NCBI GenBank assembly: GCA_964637165.1
Contig: CAZWVI010000006.1
Span: 54,760-118,759 of the forward strand
DNA: 64,000 nucleotides
Reading direction: 5' to 3'
DNA from: CAZWVI01 sp964637165
GTDB lineage: Bacteria > Planctomycetota > UBA1135
A model generated the notes under the pieces. It ran no database searches and was not told where the DNA came from. It saw nothing but the letters and a program-made list of their open reading frames with translations. A program made the position numbers and the translations under genes. Numbering within the stretch: position 1 is the first letter of the stretch; each line of letters begins with the position of its first letter. This document shows positions 7,916 to 17,062 of the stretch, piece after piece.

Positions 7916-9801
7916 TTCTTAAAGTAATCTAATGATTCAGGGTTAGCCAAGGCTTCGGTGTTTTTAACCGATCGTCCGTGAACTACGTCGCGCACTGCAA
8001 TTTCAGAAATTTTTCCTGAACGAGTGCGTGGAATGTCTGCCACTGCTTTTATTTCCGCAGGGATATGGCGCGGACTGGCACCGGCGCGAATGCGCATGCG
8101 AATTTCTTTTTGCAACTGCTCGCTTAGTTCAGCTCCGACCGCCAAGCGCACAAACAAAATGACTTCTTGATCGCCGTCATCAGTATTTCGGCCAACCACG
8201 ATGGCTTCTTCAATTTCGTTTATCTGTTCTACTTGACGATAGATTTCTGCGGTACCAATGCGCACTCCCCCTGGATTAAGGGTTGCATCAGAACGACCGA
8301 AAATTGTCAGGCCACCGTTTTCTGAAAGTTGCACCCAATCTCCGTGGCGCCAAATACCGGGGTAATGTTCAAAGTAAGCGGCGCGATACTTCGCGGCATC
8401 GCTATCGTCCCAAAACCCGATTGGCATTGAGGGAAAACTCTTAGTGCAAACTAATTCACCTTGCTCCTCGACTAGCGGATTCGCTTGGTCATCCCAAACT
8501 TCGACCGCCATTCCTAAACCGCGGCACTGTAACTCGCCGCGATAAACGGGAAGAATTGGATTTCCCAAAGCGAAACATGAAATCAAATCAGTACCACCTG
8601 AAATGGAAGCGATTTGCACGCCGGGCACTTGTTCTTCCAGCCAGTCAAAGGACTCCGGAACCAATGGCGAACCTGTTGACAGAATGGTCTTCAAACTCGG
8701 AAGTGCTGGTGGCTCATAGCCCGCTTTTTTACATGCGTCCACCCACTTCGCTGAAGTGCCAAGGTAATTAATCTCCTCTGCCGCAACGAATTCCCAGATT
8801 GCCTGCGGCCCTGGATGAAATGGATTGCCATCCCATAAACACACGGTGGCACCAGAGGCAAGCCCGCTCACCAACCAATTCCACATCATCCAACCTGTGG
8901 TTGTGAAATAGAATAATTTTTCAGTTTCGCGCAAATCGCAATGCAAGCGCTGCTCTTTAAGGTGCTGCAGTAAGGTGCCACCTTGACCATGCACAATACA
9001 CTTTGGCTTGCCGGTGGTTCCCGAGCTAAACATGATGTAAAGCGGGTGGTCGAAGGGCAATTGCACAAAGCTTAGTTCAGCATCTTCCTGGCATAACTCA
9101 GCGAAGGTCATAGCCGAGTCAAAGCTTGCTTGCTGGTCGGCATATTGCACCAGCACCAATTTCATAGACGAAGACAACTCAGCAACCACCTCGGCTAACT
9201 TGTCACGAATATCAAACACGCGCCCTTTGTATAAATATCCATCACAAGCGATCATCGCTTTAGGTTCAATCTGGCCGAACCTATCTAGAACACCACTGGA
9301 ACCAAAGTCCGGGGAACACGATGACCAGACTCCGCCTAGAGAATTGGTTGCCAACATTCCGATCACGGCCTCGGGCGAATTGGGTAACCAGGCAGCGACC
9401 CGGTCGCCTACCCCCACCCCCAGTTTGCGTAAGCCATTGGCACAAGCCGCCACTCGCTGGCGCAGTTGGTCGCGGCTTAGTTCAATCCGAGTTCCATCTT
9501 CGCGCACGAATAAAAGGGCCGCTTGTTCACCTTCAAAACGCAACAAATTTTCGGCGAATGACAAACTTGCCTGAGGAAACCATTTCGCCTTGAACATGTC
9601 GTCGCGGTTTTCACAAACGACTTCTCCAGCTTCACCAATTACCTGACAACTTTCCCATAAGCCCACCCAGAATTCTTCCCGAGAGTCCACCGACCACTGC
9701 CACATTGATTCATAATCGCTAAAGCCACGGGCCTGCATGAAGCAGGCGAGTTGGGTGTTATTTATCTGCTCGGGGCTTGGTTGCCAGTGAATGTGGGTCA
9801 T
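7912..9801 (-). CDS. Acetoacetyl-CoA synthetase (acetoacetate-CoA ligase)
   Basis: This 629-residue adenylate-forming (ANL) enzyme has the P-loop-like motif YIMFSSGTTGKPKCIVHGQGG, the adenine-pocket region SISGGTDLISCFALGNP and the C-terminal catalytic Lys region IPRTRSGKISEIAVRD. The stretches GTSAKWVDACKKAG and LSTGSPLVPESFDWL are more like acetoacetyl-CoA synthetases than acetyl-CoA synthetases. It would activate acetoacetate with ATP and CoA, feeding the thiolase/Hbd pair. Its ATG overlaps the stop of... the downstream transporter begins elsewhere, but the transporter's stop overlaps this start (ATGA at 9798-9801), so the transporter is upstream in a two-gene operon. Another short-chain oxo-acid substrate remains possible. 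Confidence 0.85.
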   Translation of the reverse strand: MTHIHWQPSPEQINNTQLACFMQARGFSDYESMWQWSVDSREEFWVGLWESCQVIGEAGEVVCENRDDMFKAKWFPQASLSFAENLLRFEGEQAALLFVREDGTRIELSRDQLRQRVAACANGLRKLGVGVGDRVAAWLPNSPEAVIGMLATNSLGGVWSSCSPDFGSSGVLDRFGQIEPKAMIACDGYLYKGRVFDIRDKLAEVVAELSSSMKLVLVQYADQQASFDSAMTFAELCQEDAELSFVQLPFDHPLYIMFSSGTTGKPKCIVHGQGGTLLQHLKEQRLHCDLRETEKLFYFTTTGWMMWNWLVSGLASGATVCLWDGNPFHPGPQAIWEFVAAEEINYLGTSAKWVDACKKAGYEPPALPSLKTILSTGSPLVPESFDWLEEQVPGVQIASISGGTDLISCFALGNPILPVYRGELQCRGLGMAVEVWDDQANPLVEEQGELVCTKSFPSMPIGFWDDSDAAKYRAAYFEHYPGIWRHGDWVQLSENGGLTIFGRSDATLNPGGVRIGTAEIYRQVEQINEIEEAIVVGRNTDDGDQEVILFVRLAVGAELSEQLQKEIRMRIRAGASPRHIPAEIKAVADIPRTRSGKISEIAVRDVVHGRSVKNTEALANPESLDYFKN

Positions 9802-10721
9802 CGCTTAATCTCGGCAATTAGGTTACCAGCAAGTAAGGTGCCACCACCTATTATTGCCCATTTGTCCAAACCTCCAAAGCCAAGAATGACCATTAATAAT
9901 ATTGCCCATACTGGTTCGAGAGAATAAATAATGGCAGCGCGTACAGGTGCAACGTGTTTTTGCCAGGCATTCATCGCTGCCAAGGCAAATGCGGTAACAA
10001 AAAGAGCGCACCACAAACTTGGCATGAAGAAGCCTGGATGCATAGCCACACCGATCAAGCGTTTGGCATCGACACCCAAATACACTCCGCCAAACATGAT
10101 TATGCCGCTGAAGGCTGTCACCCACACCAAACAACAAAGGGTTAGTTTGATGGCATCGAGCTTGCGCTCCTTTGTGAAATAATCGATAGCCAAAATGTGC
10201 AAGGCGTAAAACAATGCGCAAATTACAGTTAACCACTCTGGCAAATTAAAGTTTAGTTGCGGTGGTCCAGAAATAAATCCAGCGCCAAAAGTTGCCATTA
10301 GAACACCCAGCATGATGTAGCGAGAATGGCTATGCCCGAGGACTAACCATCCAATAAGTGCCGTAAACACCACATAGAGGCTAGTTAGAAATGCTGAGAC
10401 TGCAGGGTTCACATTTTGTAAGCCTTGAGTTTGGGTGAAGAAGCCAACGCCCAACAGGAAGGCCAAAAAGAAACCGTCACGCCAGTATTCCCAATTTAAG
10501 CCGCGCATAGTTCGTGGCATTACTATGGGCAAACACAACATGGAAATGCCAAAGCGCATAAATAGGAACAAGCCCGTTACCGTCCAACCCTCTAGGCCAT
10601 CTCTGGAAAAAACTGTGGCGGCAGCGTCAAGCGCTTGCTTGGTCCAAATAAACCCCCACGCCCATAAAATGGTGACCAAGATTAGCACAAAAATTGCGCG
10701 GAGGCGGGTGTCGCTGGGCAT
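9798..10721 (-). CDS. EamA/DMT-family transporter
   Basis: The ATG at 10721 (MPSDTRLRAIFVLILVTIL) gives about 307 residues; a start at 10766 would run into the divergent VOC gene. There are ten predicted hydrophobic segments in two repeats, with the family features WGFIWTKQAL near helix 1, NPAVSAFLTSLYVVFTALIGW in repeat 1 and SLEPVWAILLMVILGF near the end of repeat 2. Members export or import metabolites, amino acids or nucleotide sugars; the substrate is not predictable. The stop overlaps the acetoacetyl-CoA synthetase start by ATGA, so the two are probably translationally coupled and may share a substrate pathway. Confidence 0.88.
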   Translation of the reverse strand: MPSDTRLRAIFVLILVTILWAWGFIWTKQALDAAATVFSRDGLEGWTVTGLFLFMRFGISMLCLPIVMPRTMRGLNWEYWRDGFFLAFLLGVGFFTQTQGLQNVNPAVSAFLTSLYVVFTALIGWLVLGHSHSRYIMLGVLMATFGAGFISGPPQLNFNLPEWLTVICALFYALHILAIDYFTKERKLDAIKLTLCCLVWVTAFSGIIMFGGVYLGVDAKRLIGVAMHPGFFMPSLWCALFVTAFALAAMNAWQKHVAPVRAAIIYSLEPVWAILLMVILGFGGLDKWAIIGGGTLLAGNLIAEIKR

Positions 10722-10745
10722 CCTAATTAGTGTAAAGTAGTCGCC

Positions 10746-11162
10746 ATGGGAATTGTCATCGAGCACATCAACTTAACGGTCGCCAATGTTGACCGGGCGC
10801 TGAGCTTCCTCACTGCGGCCTTTCCCGATTGGAAATTGCGCCATCGTGACGCTGGCGAGCGCGGCGATTGGCTGCATTACGGAGATGACACTTTTTATAT
10901 CGGCTTAGACACCGCAGTTGACATAACTAGGTCTGGTCGTCGCCCTTATCATGACTTAGGATTTAATCATGTTGGCTTAATTGTCGACGATCTTGACGGA
11001 ATTCGTCAACGCCTTAAGGCTGCCGGATTTGAAGAAACAATGACCGCCTTCGACCATCCCCATCGGCGTCGGGCCTATTGGCTTGACCAAGATCGCAACG
11101 AATGGGAATTTACGGAATACAGTTCTAACAAAGAATCAGAAAGAAATGACTACACACTTTGA
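10746..11162 (+). CDS. VOC/glyoxalase-fold protein
   Basis: The protein has 138 residues. It begins MGIVIEHINLTVANVDRALSFL, the first beta-alpha-beta unit of the vicinal-oxygen-chelate fold, with a possible metal-ligand His in EHINL. The second unit carries NHVGLIVDDLDGIRQRLKAAG and the end YWLDQDRNEWEFTEY supplies a typical C-terminal Glu ligand. The family includes dioxygenases, glyoxalase I, methylmalonyl-CoA epimerases and resistance proteins; the function here is unknown. It overlaps the following cupin gene by 17 bp, so the two are co-transcribed. It starts 24 bp from the divergent DMT transporter start. Confidence 0.8.
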   Translation: MGIVIEHINLTVANVDRALSFLTAAFPDWKLRHRDAGERGDWLHYGDDTFYIGLDTAVDITRSGRRPYHDLGFNHVGLIVDDLDGIRQRLKAAGFEETMTAFDHPHRRRAYWLDQDRNEWEFTEYSSNKESERNDYTL

Positions 11163-11448
11163 ATGCCCAGTTGATGAAACTGAAGTGGCGCGCATTTGGC
11201 ACGAACGAGGTTTTGATTGTGAACGCAAACTCGATGAAATTGGCCTCGAGTTAGTTGACTACTTACACGACGTTGATGAATTGCATGTTGTCCTAAAAGG
11301 CGAGATGGAAATTTCATTTGGCGAAATCACATTGCATCCGGCAATCGGCGAGGAAGTTTTTGTTCCCGCCGGAAGCTTGCACACCGTGAAGAATGTTGGA
11401 AGCGAACCCTTGCAACGATTGCGCGGACACTTCGTAATTAAGTCTTAA
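11146..11448 (+). CDS. Small cupin-domain protein
   Basis: The protein has about 100 residues from the ATG at 11146 (MTTHFECPVDETEV). A single conserved cupin barrel is visible: DVDELHVVLKGEMEISFGE (motif 1, with one His and Glu residues) and EEVFVPAGSLHTVKNVG (motif 2, with its His). Such stand-alone cupins bind a metal and often a small ligand; no activity can be assigned. It overlaps the VOC gene and is convergent with the MscS-family gene, sharing 4 bp at the stops. The VOC-cupin pair may act on the same small molecule (inference). Confidence 0.8.
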   Translation: MTTHFECPVDETEVARIWHERGFDCERKLDEIGLELVDYLHDVDELHVVLKGEMEISFGEITLHPAIGEEVFVPAGSLHTVKNVGSEPLQRLRGHFVIKS

Positions 11449-12680
11449 TCGCGAAAGTCGGCACTGCTGGGACGTTGGTAAACCTGCAGGCCAAACTCTG
11501 GCAAGACCGCCAATATGTGGTCGAAGATGTCGGCCAGAATTGATTCATACTGAGCCCAACGTTGCTCACTGCTGAACATGTATATTTGGATTGGCAAGCC
11601 ATATTCATCAGGCGCGAGATGGCGCACAAGGAAGGTCATATCCGGATGGGTCGCTGGATTTTGCTTTAGCCAGTTTTCTAAGTAAGCACGGAAAGTTCCG
11701 ACGTTGGTTAGACGGCGACCGTTTATTAAACTGGAATCATCGACTTTTTGTTGTGAATTCCATTCCTGTAGTTCACTCTGTTTGGACTCAAGATATGGAT
11801 TCAACGATTGAACATTTAGTAGCTTGGCAAATTCTTCTTCACAAAGAAACTTAATTGAATTCATGTCCAAGCGAATCGAGCGTTTTATTCGCCGACCGCC
11901 CGACTCGCTCATGCCACGCCAATTTTTGAAGCTGTCACTGACTAGCGCATAAGTTGGAACGGTGGTAATTGTTTTATCCCAGTTCTGCACTTGAACGGTG
12001 TTCAAGGAAATGTCAATCACGTCACCGTCAGCTCCGAATTTGGGAACTTCCACCCAGTCACCAAGCCGGACTAAATCAAGAGCCGAGATTTGGATACTGG
12101 CTACAAGACCAAGGATGGTGTCCTTGAACACCAACATCAGCACCGCAGTTAAGGCACCTAAGCCACCGAGTAGAGCCCACGGCGAGCGGTCCACTAAAGT
12201 GGCAATCACCACAATTATCGCAAATAGCCAAACAACAATTTTTACAACTTGCATCCAACTATTAACTGGTTTGTCAGCAAGCGCTGGGTTTTTTCGCGCC
12301 CGTGTCACCAGAAAACTAAGTAACGCATCAATAACTGCGGCACCAACAATTGCAATATATGCCCAGGCAATCCGCGCAAATATTCCTGCACTCAATTGCG
12401 CGCCAACAAATAATTCTGAGGCTAAATAAACCACCAAAGCCGGCGCGATATGTGAAAGCCGGTCAAACACCTTGCTTGAGATTAAATCATCGTCCCAAGT
12501 TGCCTTCGAGCGTTTCGCCAAACGCTTAATCAATCGCAACATAATCCGCTTCGCTACAAAATTGACCAGCCATGCGGCGATACCCAGCCCAAGCAGCCCG
12601 CCGAGAAGACCGAGAATATCGCTGAGCGTTGGGTCGAGGTCTGGGAGGAGGAAGGAGAAGATTAAGTCACGCAGGCTCAT
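11445..12680 (-). CDS. MscS-family mechanosensitive channel, YbdG-like
   Basis: The protein has 411 residues, close to E. coli YbdG (415) and longer than MscS itself. About five transmembrane helices come first, then the pore-lining helix and beta domain: LGGLGALTAVLMLVFKDTILGLVASI, LGDWVEVPKFGADGDVIDIS and FKNWRGMSESGGRRIKRSI, the last being a YbdG-type signature. These inner-membrane channels open under hypo-osmotic stress and release solutes. A 6-bp hairpin ends just two bases before the ATG, and no Shine-Dalgarno sequence is visible. It lies 44 bp downstream of serA, and its stop overlaps that of the convergent cupin gene. Confidence 0.9.
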   Translation of the reverse strand: MSLRDLIFSFLLPDLDPTLSDILGLLGGLLGLGIAAWLVNFVAKRIMLRLIKRLAKRSKATWDDDLISSKVFDRLSHIAPALVVYLASELFVGAQLSAGIFARIAWAYIAIVGAAVIDALLSFLVTRARKNPALADKPVNSWMQVVKIVVWLFAIIVVIATLVDRSPWALLGGLGALTAVLMLVFKDTILGLVASIQISALDLVRLGDWVEVPKFGADGDVIDISLNTVQVQNWDKTITTVPTYALVSDSFKNWRGMSESGGRRIKRSIRLDMNSIKFLCEEEFAKLLNVQSLNPYLESKQSELQEWNSQQKVDDSSLINGRRLTNVGTFRAYLENWLKQNPATHPDMTFLVRHLAPDEYGLPIQIYMFSSEQRWAQYESILADIFDHILAVLPEFGLQVYQRPSSADFRD

Positions 12681-12681
12681 A

Positions 12682-12696
12682 GCGGTATCTTACCGC
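12682..12696 (-). promoter_or_regulatory. Hairpin at the start of the MscS-family gene
   Basis: GCGGTA (12682-12687) and TACCGC (12691-12696) form a perfect 6-bp stem with a 3-base loop, one base before the ATG that begins at 12680. There is no T-run after it, so it is a poor terminator for serA. It could limit ribosome access to the channel gene. Confidence 0.35.
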
Positions 12697-12724
12697 CTAG
12701 ACTCCAACCACAAACATGGGGTTA

Positions 12725-14353
12725 TTATGACCCAATATTTGGGGTCAGAGTCTGGATGGTGCGCACCCAGTTAAATCCGGGAATCGCCCTTACCGCATCT
12801 AGCGCATTTTCATCCAACTTCTTATCCAGGTGAATTGCGCACATTGCAGTGCAACTTGGCTTGTCTCTTCCCAACGCAAGGTCGGCAATGTTTACCCCGT
12901 GGTCGGCAATTACTGCGGTTACTGCAGCGATGCGGCCGGGGCGGTCATCGTTTATGCAGAGCAAAAATTCACCCTTGGCATCACTTTCTATGTAGTAGGA
13001 ATCAATCCGCACGATCTTCGGGTGATGCTCGCCAAATACCGCCCCTTGAACTAAATGGGATCCTTGGTCGGTACGCAAGGTCACGGTCAACAAGGATGCG
13101 TAGCCGTCGGTGTCCTGCCCTTGCACTTCCTTAATGGTGTAACCATGTTCGCGGGCCACCGATTCTGCATTCACTAAGTTCACGCGCTGACTCAACAAGT
13201 GACCTAACAAACTTTGCAATACTGACGAAGTGATTGCTGTTTGCGGCAATTTGCACAAATCACCGGCGACCTCAATTTCAACCTCTTGAATTCGTCCGTC
13301 GAGCATTTGCGCTTGCATTAAACCAATCGTTCCGGCAAGTTGTTGCCAAGGACGCAAACTGGTCGCCACTTCAGAATCAACCGATGGCATATTGACCGCA
13401 TTTTGCACCGCCCCATCATTCAAGTAGGCAGCAATTTGATGAGCAATGCGTACTGCAACTTTTTCCTGTGCCTCTGAAGTCGATGCTCCAAGGTGTGGAG
13501 TACATACTACTTTTGGGTGCACTCGCAATGGATAGTCGGCAACTGGTGGCTCGTATTCGAAAACATCCAGAGCGGCTCCCGCGCATTGACCAGATTCCAA
13601 TCCGGCAATTAATGCTTGTTCATCAATTAAGCCGCCGCGCGCACAGTTCACAACGCGCACTCCCGGCTTACACGCGGAAAGGGTTTCACTATTAATCAAA
13701 TGCTTAGTGCGGTCGGTCAGTGGAGTATGCAAACTCAAAAAATCTACGCGCGGCCAAATGTCTTCCAGTTCACACAATTCAATCCCCATCTTTTCAGCAA
13801 CTTCCGGCGGCAAGAAGGGGTCAAATCCAAGAACTGTCATACCGAATGCTTTGGCGCGTTGGGCGACTTCGCGGCCAATACGGCCCAAACCCAAAACGCC
13901 AATCGTTTTGTTGTGTAATTCCACCCCCATGAGACCTTGTTTGCCCCAACCACCGCTCGCCAACTTGCCGTGAGCAGCCGGAATATTGCGACACATTGCC
14001 ATCAACATTGCCCACGCGTGTTCCGCGGCTGAGAGGGTGTTCTCGCCTGGCGCATTCATCACCAAGATTCCACGTTCGGTGGCCGCGGCAACATCAATGT
14101 TGTCGACACCCGAACCAGCGCGACCAATAACTTTAAGTAAGGGCGATGAATCCATCATCGCTGCATCAACTTGAGTAGCCGAACGCACCACTAAGCCGGT
14201 GCAATCGGCAAGCGCTGCAATCTTATCCGCAAGCTCCATTGCGGGGCGGTTATCAACTTCAAGGCCGGCCTCTTGCAAAATTGCTTGAGCATCGGAGGCA
14301 ACTGCGTCGGCAAAAAGAACTTTCATGGTTTCTGATTTAGTAGCGGTGGACAT
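12725..14353 (-). CDS. serA: D-3-phosphoglycerate dehydrogenase
   Basis: This 542-residue protein is the long SerA type. The substrate domain starts MKVLFADAV (ATG at 14326 is an alternative start). The NAD domain has VLGLGRIGREVAQRAKAFGM; the catalytic residues are Arg in NCARGGLIDE, Glu in FEYEPP and His in CTPHLGAST. An intervening ASB-type domain and a C-terminal ACT domain (LCINDDRPGRIAAVTAVIAD) follow, the latter usually binding serine for feedback inhibition. It oxidises 3-phosphoglycerate to 3-phosphohydroxypyruvate, the first step of serine synthesis. It is the last gene of the run with the aminotransferase (8-bp gap) and phosphatase. The last residues (TLTPNIGS) and probably the stop region come from the palindromic repeat at 12727-12753. 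Confidence 0.95.
   Translation of the reverse strand: MSTATKSETMKVLFADAVASDAQAILQEAGLEVDNRPAMELADKIAALADCTGLVVRSATQVDAAMMDSSPLLKVIGRAGSGVDNIDVAAATERGILVMNAPGENTLSAAEHAWAMLMAMCRNIPAAHGKLASGGWGKQGLMGVELHNKTIGVLGLGRIGREVAQRAKAFGMTVLGFDPFLPPEVAEKMGIELCELEDIWPRVDFLSLHTPLTDRTKHLINSETLSACKPGVRVVNCARGGLIDEQALIAGLESGQCAGAALDVFEYEPPVADYPLRVHPKVVCTPHLGASTSEAQEKVAVRIAHQIAAYLNDGAVQNAVNMPSVDSEVATSLRPWQQLAGTIGLMQAQMLDGRIQEVEIEVAGDLCKLPQTAITSSVLQSLLGHLLSQRVNLVNAESVAREHGYTIKEVQGQDTDGYASLLTVTLRTDQGSHLVQGAVFGEHHPKIVRIDSYYIESDAKGEFLLCINDDRPGRIAAVTAVIADHGVNIADLALGRDKPSCTAMCAIHLDKKLDENALDAVRAIPGFNWVRTIQTLTPNIGS
12727..12753 (+). repeat. Palindromic intergenic repeat, copy 1
   Basis: Inverted arms TGACCCAA and TTGGGGTCA flank TAT, followed by the foot GAGTCT; in full it is ATGACCCAATA then TTTGGGGTCAGAGTCT. 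It agrees with the copy at 21629-21655 at all but one position. It overlaps the 3' end of serA and encodes that protein's last residues. The hairpin could also act in termination. Confidence 0.75.
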
Positions 14354-14361
14354 GTAATTAA

Positions 14362-15456
14362 CTAAGCAAGGCTAGGTGTAATCGCGGCATCGAAATTTTC
14401 CAACATTTCGTTTAATGATTCCAAATCATGTTCTCCCATATGCCCGATGCGAAAAGTTTTTCCCTTCAAGTCGCCGTAGCCATTGCTCAATAAGTAACCT
14501 GCTTGCTTCAGAGTCGTCAGCACTGGCACGAAGTCGGGGCCACTTCCGCGCGCGATGCAGGACACCGTTGGAGAGCAATACTCAACATTCGGAAACATTT
14601 CAAAACCGTGACTTAGAGCCCATTCACGAGTGCGATTGGCCATTTCCTGGTGACGTTGCCAGCGCGCTTCTAAGCCTTCATTAAAGATTCGCTCAAGTTG
14701 CAAGTTAAGCGCATAAAGATGAGCGGTCGATGGTGTTGTCGGTGATTGTTCTTTCAGATTCCCCTTTTGCAATAACAGAAAATCTAAGAACCAGCCACGG
14801 CCTTCAACTTCAGCGGCACGCGCTAAGGCACGTTTACTAACCGCAGCAACACTAATTCCGGCCGGCATCGCCATGCATTTTTGCACTCCGAACAAGCACA
14901 CATCTATTCCCCAATCATCAACAAAAACTGGTGCGCCGGCCATTGATGAAACCGTATCAACTAACAGCATGGTGTCCGGAAAGTCGGCCAATACCGCGGC
15001 ATAATCGCGAACCGGATTCATAACTCCAGTTGACGTTTCATTATGCACAACCGTCACCGCATCAACTGGGCCATGCTCTTCTAAGGCTCTACGCAATTGT
15101 TGCGCGCTAAAGCCGTGGCCCCATTCAGTTTCAACAGCTACCGCATCCTTGCCGCAAGCTTGGGCAATTTGAAACCAACGGCGACTAAATGCTCCGCACA
15201 CCAAATGCAAACTGCGACCGCGCACAGTATTTCGTATGGCAGCCTCCATCATGGCGCTGGCCGGAGCAGTGAGTAAACAGATCTCACCACTACTATTCAT
15301 TAGTCTCGCCAACCCGGCGCGAGCGTTTTTCCATAAGCGCGCACATTCCTCGGTGCGATGACCGATGGCCGGACTAGCCATGGCGGCCAAAATTTCCGGC
15401 GCGACTTGCGTCGGTCCCGGGATGAACAACTTAACTTGATCGGTGTTTTGATTCAC
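14362..15456 (-). CDS. Class-V aminotransferase, probable phosphoserine aminotransferase
   Basis: The protein has 364 residues with the class-V PLP fold. It begins FIPGPTQVAPEILAAMASPAIGHR, which is typical of the alanine-glyoxylate/serine-pyruvate group, and carries VVHNETSTGVMNPV, DTVSSMAGAPVFVDDWGIDVCLFGVQKCMAMPAGI with the PLP-binding Lys, and a C-terminal RIGHMG motif. It differs from classic SerC, but AGXT-like enzymes serve as phosphoserine aminotransferase in several phyla. Lying between serA (8 bp downstream) and the SerB-like gene (15 bp upstream), it very likely supplies the transamination step from 3-phosphohydroxypyruvate. Serine-glyoxylate aminotransferase is the alternative. 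Confidence 0.85.
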   Translation of the reverse strand: MNQNTDQVKLFIPGPTQVAPEILAAMASPAIGHRTEECARLWKNARAGLARLMNSSGEICLLTAPASAMMEAAIRNTVRGRSLHLVCGAFSRRWFQIAQACGKDAVAVETEWGHGFSAQQLRRALEEHGPVDAVTVVHNETSTGVMNPVRDYAAVLADFPDTMLLVDTVSSMAGAPVFVDDWGIDVCLFGVQKCMAMPAGISVAAVSKRALARAAEVEGRGWFLDFLLLQKGNLKEQSPTTPSTAHLYALNLQLERIFNEGLEARWQRHQEMANRTREWALSHGFEMFPNVEYCSPTVSCIARGSGPDFVPVLTTLKQAGYLLSNGYGDLKGKTFRIGHMGEHDLESLNEMLENFDAAITPSLA

Positions 15457-15471
15457 GACTTGCGGGGTGGC

Positions 15472-16212
15472 TTAAGCCTCGGAAACAGCGTATTCATACA
15501 CTAGCGGGGCAACATTTCCTAATTGCTCTAAACGGCGGTTTCCTGCCGCATAGAGGGCACTTCGCCATAATCCAGGCCCCGGCAAAAACACTTCTGCGTG
15601 GGCCATCACTTGGGGGCGTTGAACCACTCCGCCAAAACCCACAAAGAGACCTAACTCGGGTTTGGCTTCGAGGTCTGATGCTCCGTCACCCACCAACATC
15701 CGCGCGCCACGAGAAATTCCCATGCCCTCGCACAATTCAGAAATCACTTCCGGCTTGCCACCATTTTGTGCAAGTGGATGTGCGCAGGCAATGTCAATCG
15801 CCGCCGCCGAACCCAACTCTACGGGGTAAGGGACAGCAAAAATATCTTCACTGGCAATTCCTACTTTTTCAGCAAAGGGCTGCACGCCGGGAAGTAGTCC
15901 ACCGGAGATAACACAAACTCGAATACCTAGTTTTTTAATTGCGGCAATGCTTTCTTGGGTACCAGGCACAATCTCGTGCATGTATTGAGCGGCCAACGCA
16001 GAAAAATCTTCTTGGTCAGGTGCAATTAAATTCAAGCGTTCGCGATAAACATCCTCCAAGGCTAACTCGCCGCGCATCGCGCGCGCGGTTAACTCGGCAA
16101 CGTCAGCGCCTGAACGCAAAGCGAGTTGGTCGATGCCCTCAATTCGCGACATGGTTGAATCACAATCGAAGAAAACGATTTCGGCACCGTCCCAATTAGC
16201 TAGGTCAATCAC
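15472..16212 (-). CDS. serB: HAD-family phosphoserine phosphatase (SerB-like)
   Basis: A GTG at 16212 forms a GTGA overlap with the upstream nitrilase stop and gives about 246 residues starting VIDLANWDGAEIVFFD; a longer frame reaches 16248 but would lie inside the nitrilase gene. HAD motifs are complete: FFDCDSTMSRIEG (nucleophile and general acid Asp), VISGGLLPGV (motif II) and MLVGDGASDLEAK (motif IV). The helical cap between motifs I and II includes an EGIDQLA segment like that of SerB. It would hydrolyse phosphoserine to serine, completing the pathway with the two downstream genes. Other HAD substrates are possible, but the context is strong. Confidence 0.88.
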   Translation of the reverse strand: MIDLANWDGAEIVFFDCDSTMSRIEGIDQLALRSGADVAELTARAMRGELALEDVYRERLNLIAPDQEDFSALAAQYMHEIVPGTQESIAAIKKLGIRVCVISGGLLPGVQPFAEKVGIASEDIFAVPYPVELGSAAAIDIACAHPLAQNGGKPEVISELCEGMGISRGARMLVGDGASDLEAKPELGLFVGFGGVVQRPQVMAHAEVFLPGPGLWRSALYAAGNRRLEQLGNVAPLVYEYAVSEA

Positions 16213-17054
16213 GGTTTTAGATTCGCGCGCACGGCATCGCGATGACAAGGCACTTGCTGGCGGATTTGAGCACTTAAGTCCAAATCCGCCTCCCCAAAAA
16301 GAAAGGGCGGGGTGGACTGTTGGCTACACTGTTCAACGATTTCGCCAAGTGGATTAATCAGCAAGGCATTACCGGGAAAATCCAAAACGCGCTTATCGCC
16401 CAATGGCGCAGAACCCGAACGGTTGCAAACTAAAACCCACATTTGGTTTTCGGCGGCACGCGCGCGCGCCAACAGTTCAAGAATTTCCATGCGCGGAGTC
16501 GGCCATTGCGCACACACTAGCAACAAGTCGGCCGCGTCCCAAAAACTTTCTCGGGTTAGCTCCGGGAATCGCAAGTCATAACATATAACTCCAGACACTC
16601 GAGCTTTAGGAAGTGCAATTGTTGGTGGAGCACACTCGCCGGCCTGACATTGGCGGCCTTCTCCAGTGGGCGAAAAAAGTGCGCGCTTGCGATATGGTAA
16701 TTGGCGCCCACCAACCCCCAAAAAGTGTAATTGGTTGTAGGGTTTTACTATTTGCGAAAGGTCTTGGCTTGTCAGTGGCTGAGTATTGCTAACTGCTCGC
16801 CCTGGTGCTGAGCCAACGACCGTAACACCCAATTCGAGAGCACGCTCATGCATCTGGTTTAGGGCATCATCACTTTGCTGGCAAATATCATTACTGAATT
16901 TTGGCAAAAATGAAGTTGTCCATTTCTCGGGCAACAGCAATAAATCTAAATTCACATCTGCTGCCTCCTCAAGGCCAGCAAGTGCAGTTTTTAGATTATG
17001 CGCAACTTCGCCAGGGCGCACATCAAACGGCAAGGCAGCCAGCGAAAGTTTCAA
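16209..17054 (-). CDS. Carbon-nitrogen hydrolase (nitrilase superfamily)
   Basis: The protein has 281 residues beginning at a TTG (17054); no ATG is available nearby and no ribosome binding site is evident. The catalytic triad is visible: Glu in LLLLPEKWTTSF, Lys in YRKRALFSP and Cys in GVICYDLRFPEL. The arrangement resembles omega-amidase/Nit2-type enzymes, which hydrolyse alpha-ketoglutaramate or related amides. Its TGA overlaps the SerB start by four bases, so the two are translationally coupled. A repair role for deaminated or transaminated side products linked to amino-acid metabolism fits the neighbours (inference). Confidence 0.88.
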   Translation of the reverse strand: MKLSLAALPFDVRPGEVAHNLKTALAGLEEAADVNLDLLLLPEKWTTSFLPKFSNDICQQSDDALNQMHERALELGVTVVGSAPGRAVSNTQPLTSQDLSQIVKPYNQLHFLGVGGRQLPYRKRALFSPTGEGRQCQAGECAPPTIALPKARVSGVICYDLRFPELTRESFWDAADLLLVCAQWPTPRMEILELLARARAAENQMWVLVCNRSGSAPLGDKRVLDFPGNALLINPLGEIVEQCSQQSTPPFLFGEADLDLSAQIRQQVPCHRDAVRANLKP

Positions 17055-17062
17055 TGTTCGCG

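Noticed and set aside
11083..11145. Upstream extension of the cupin gene
   Set aside because: The extra 21 residues lie within the VOC gene in another frame and show no cupin character; the ATG at 11146 fits better.
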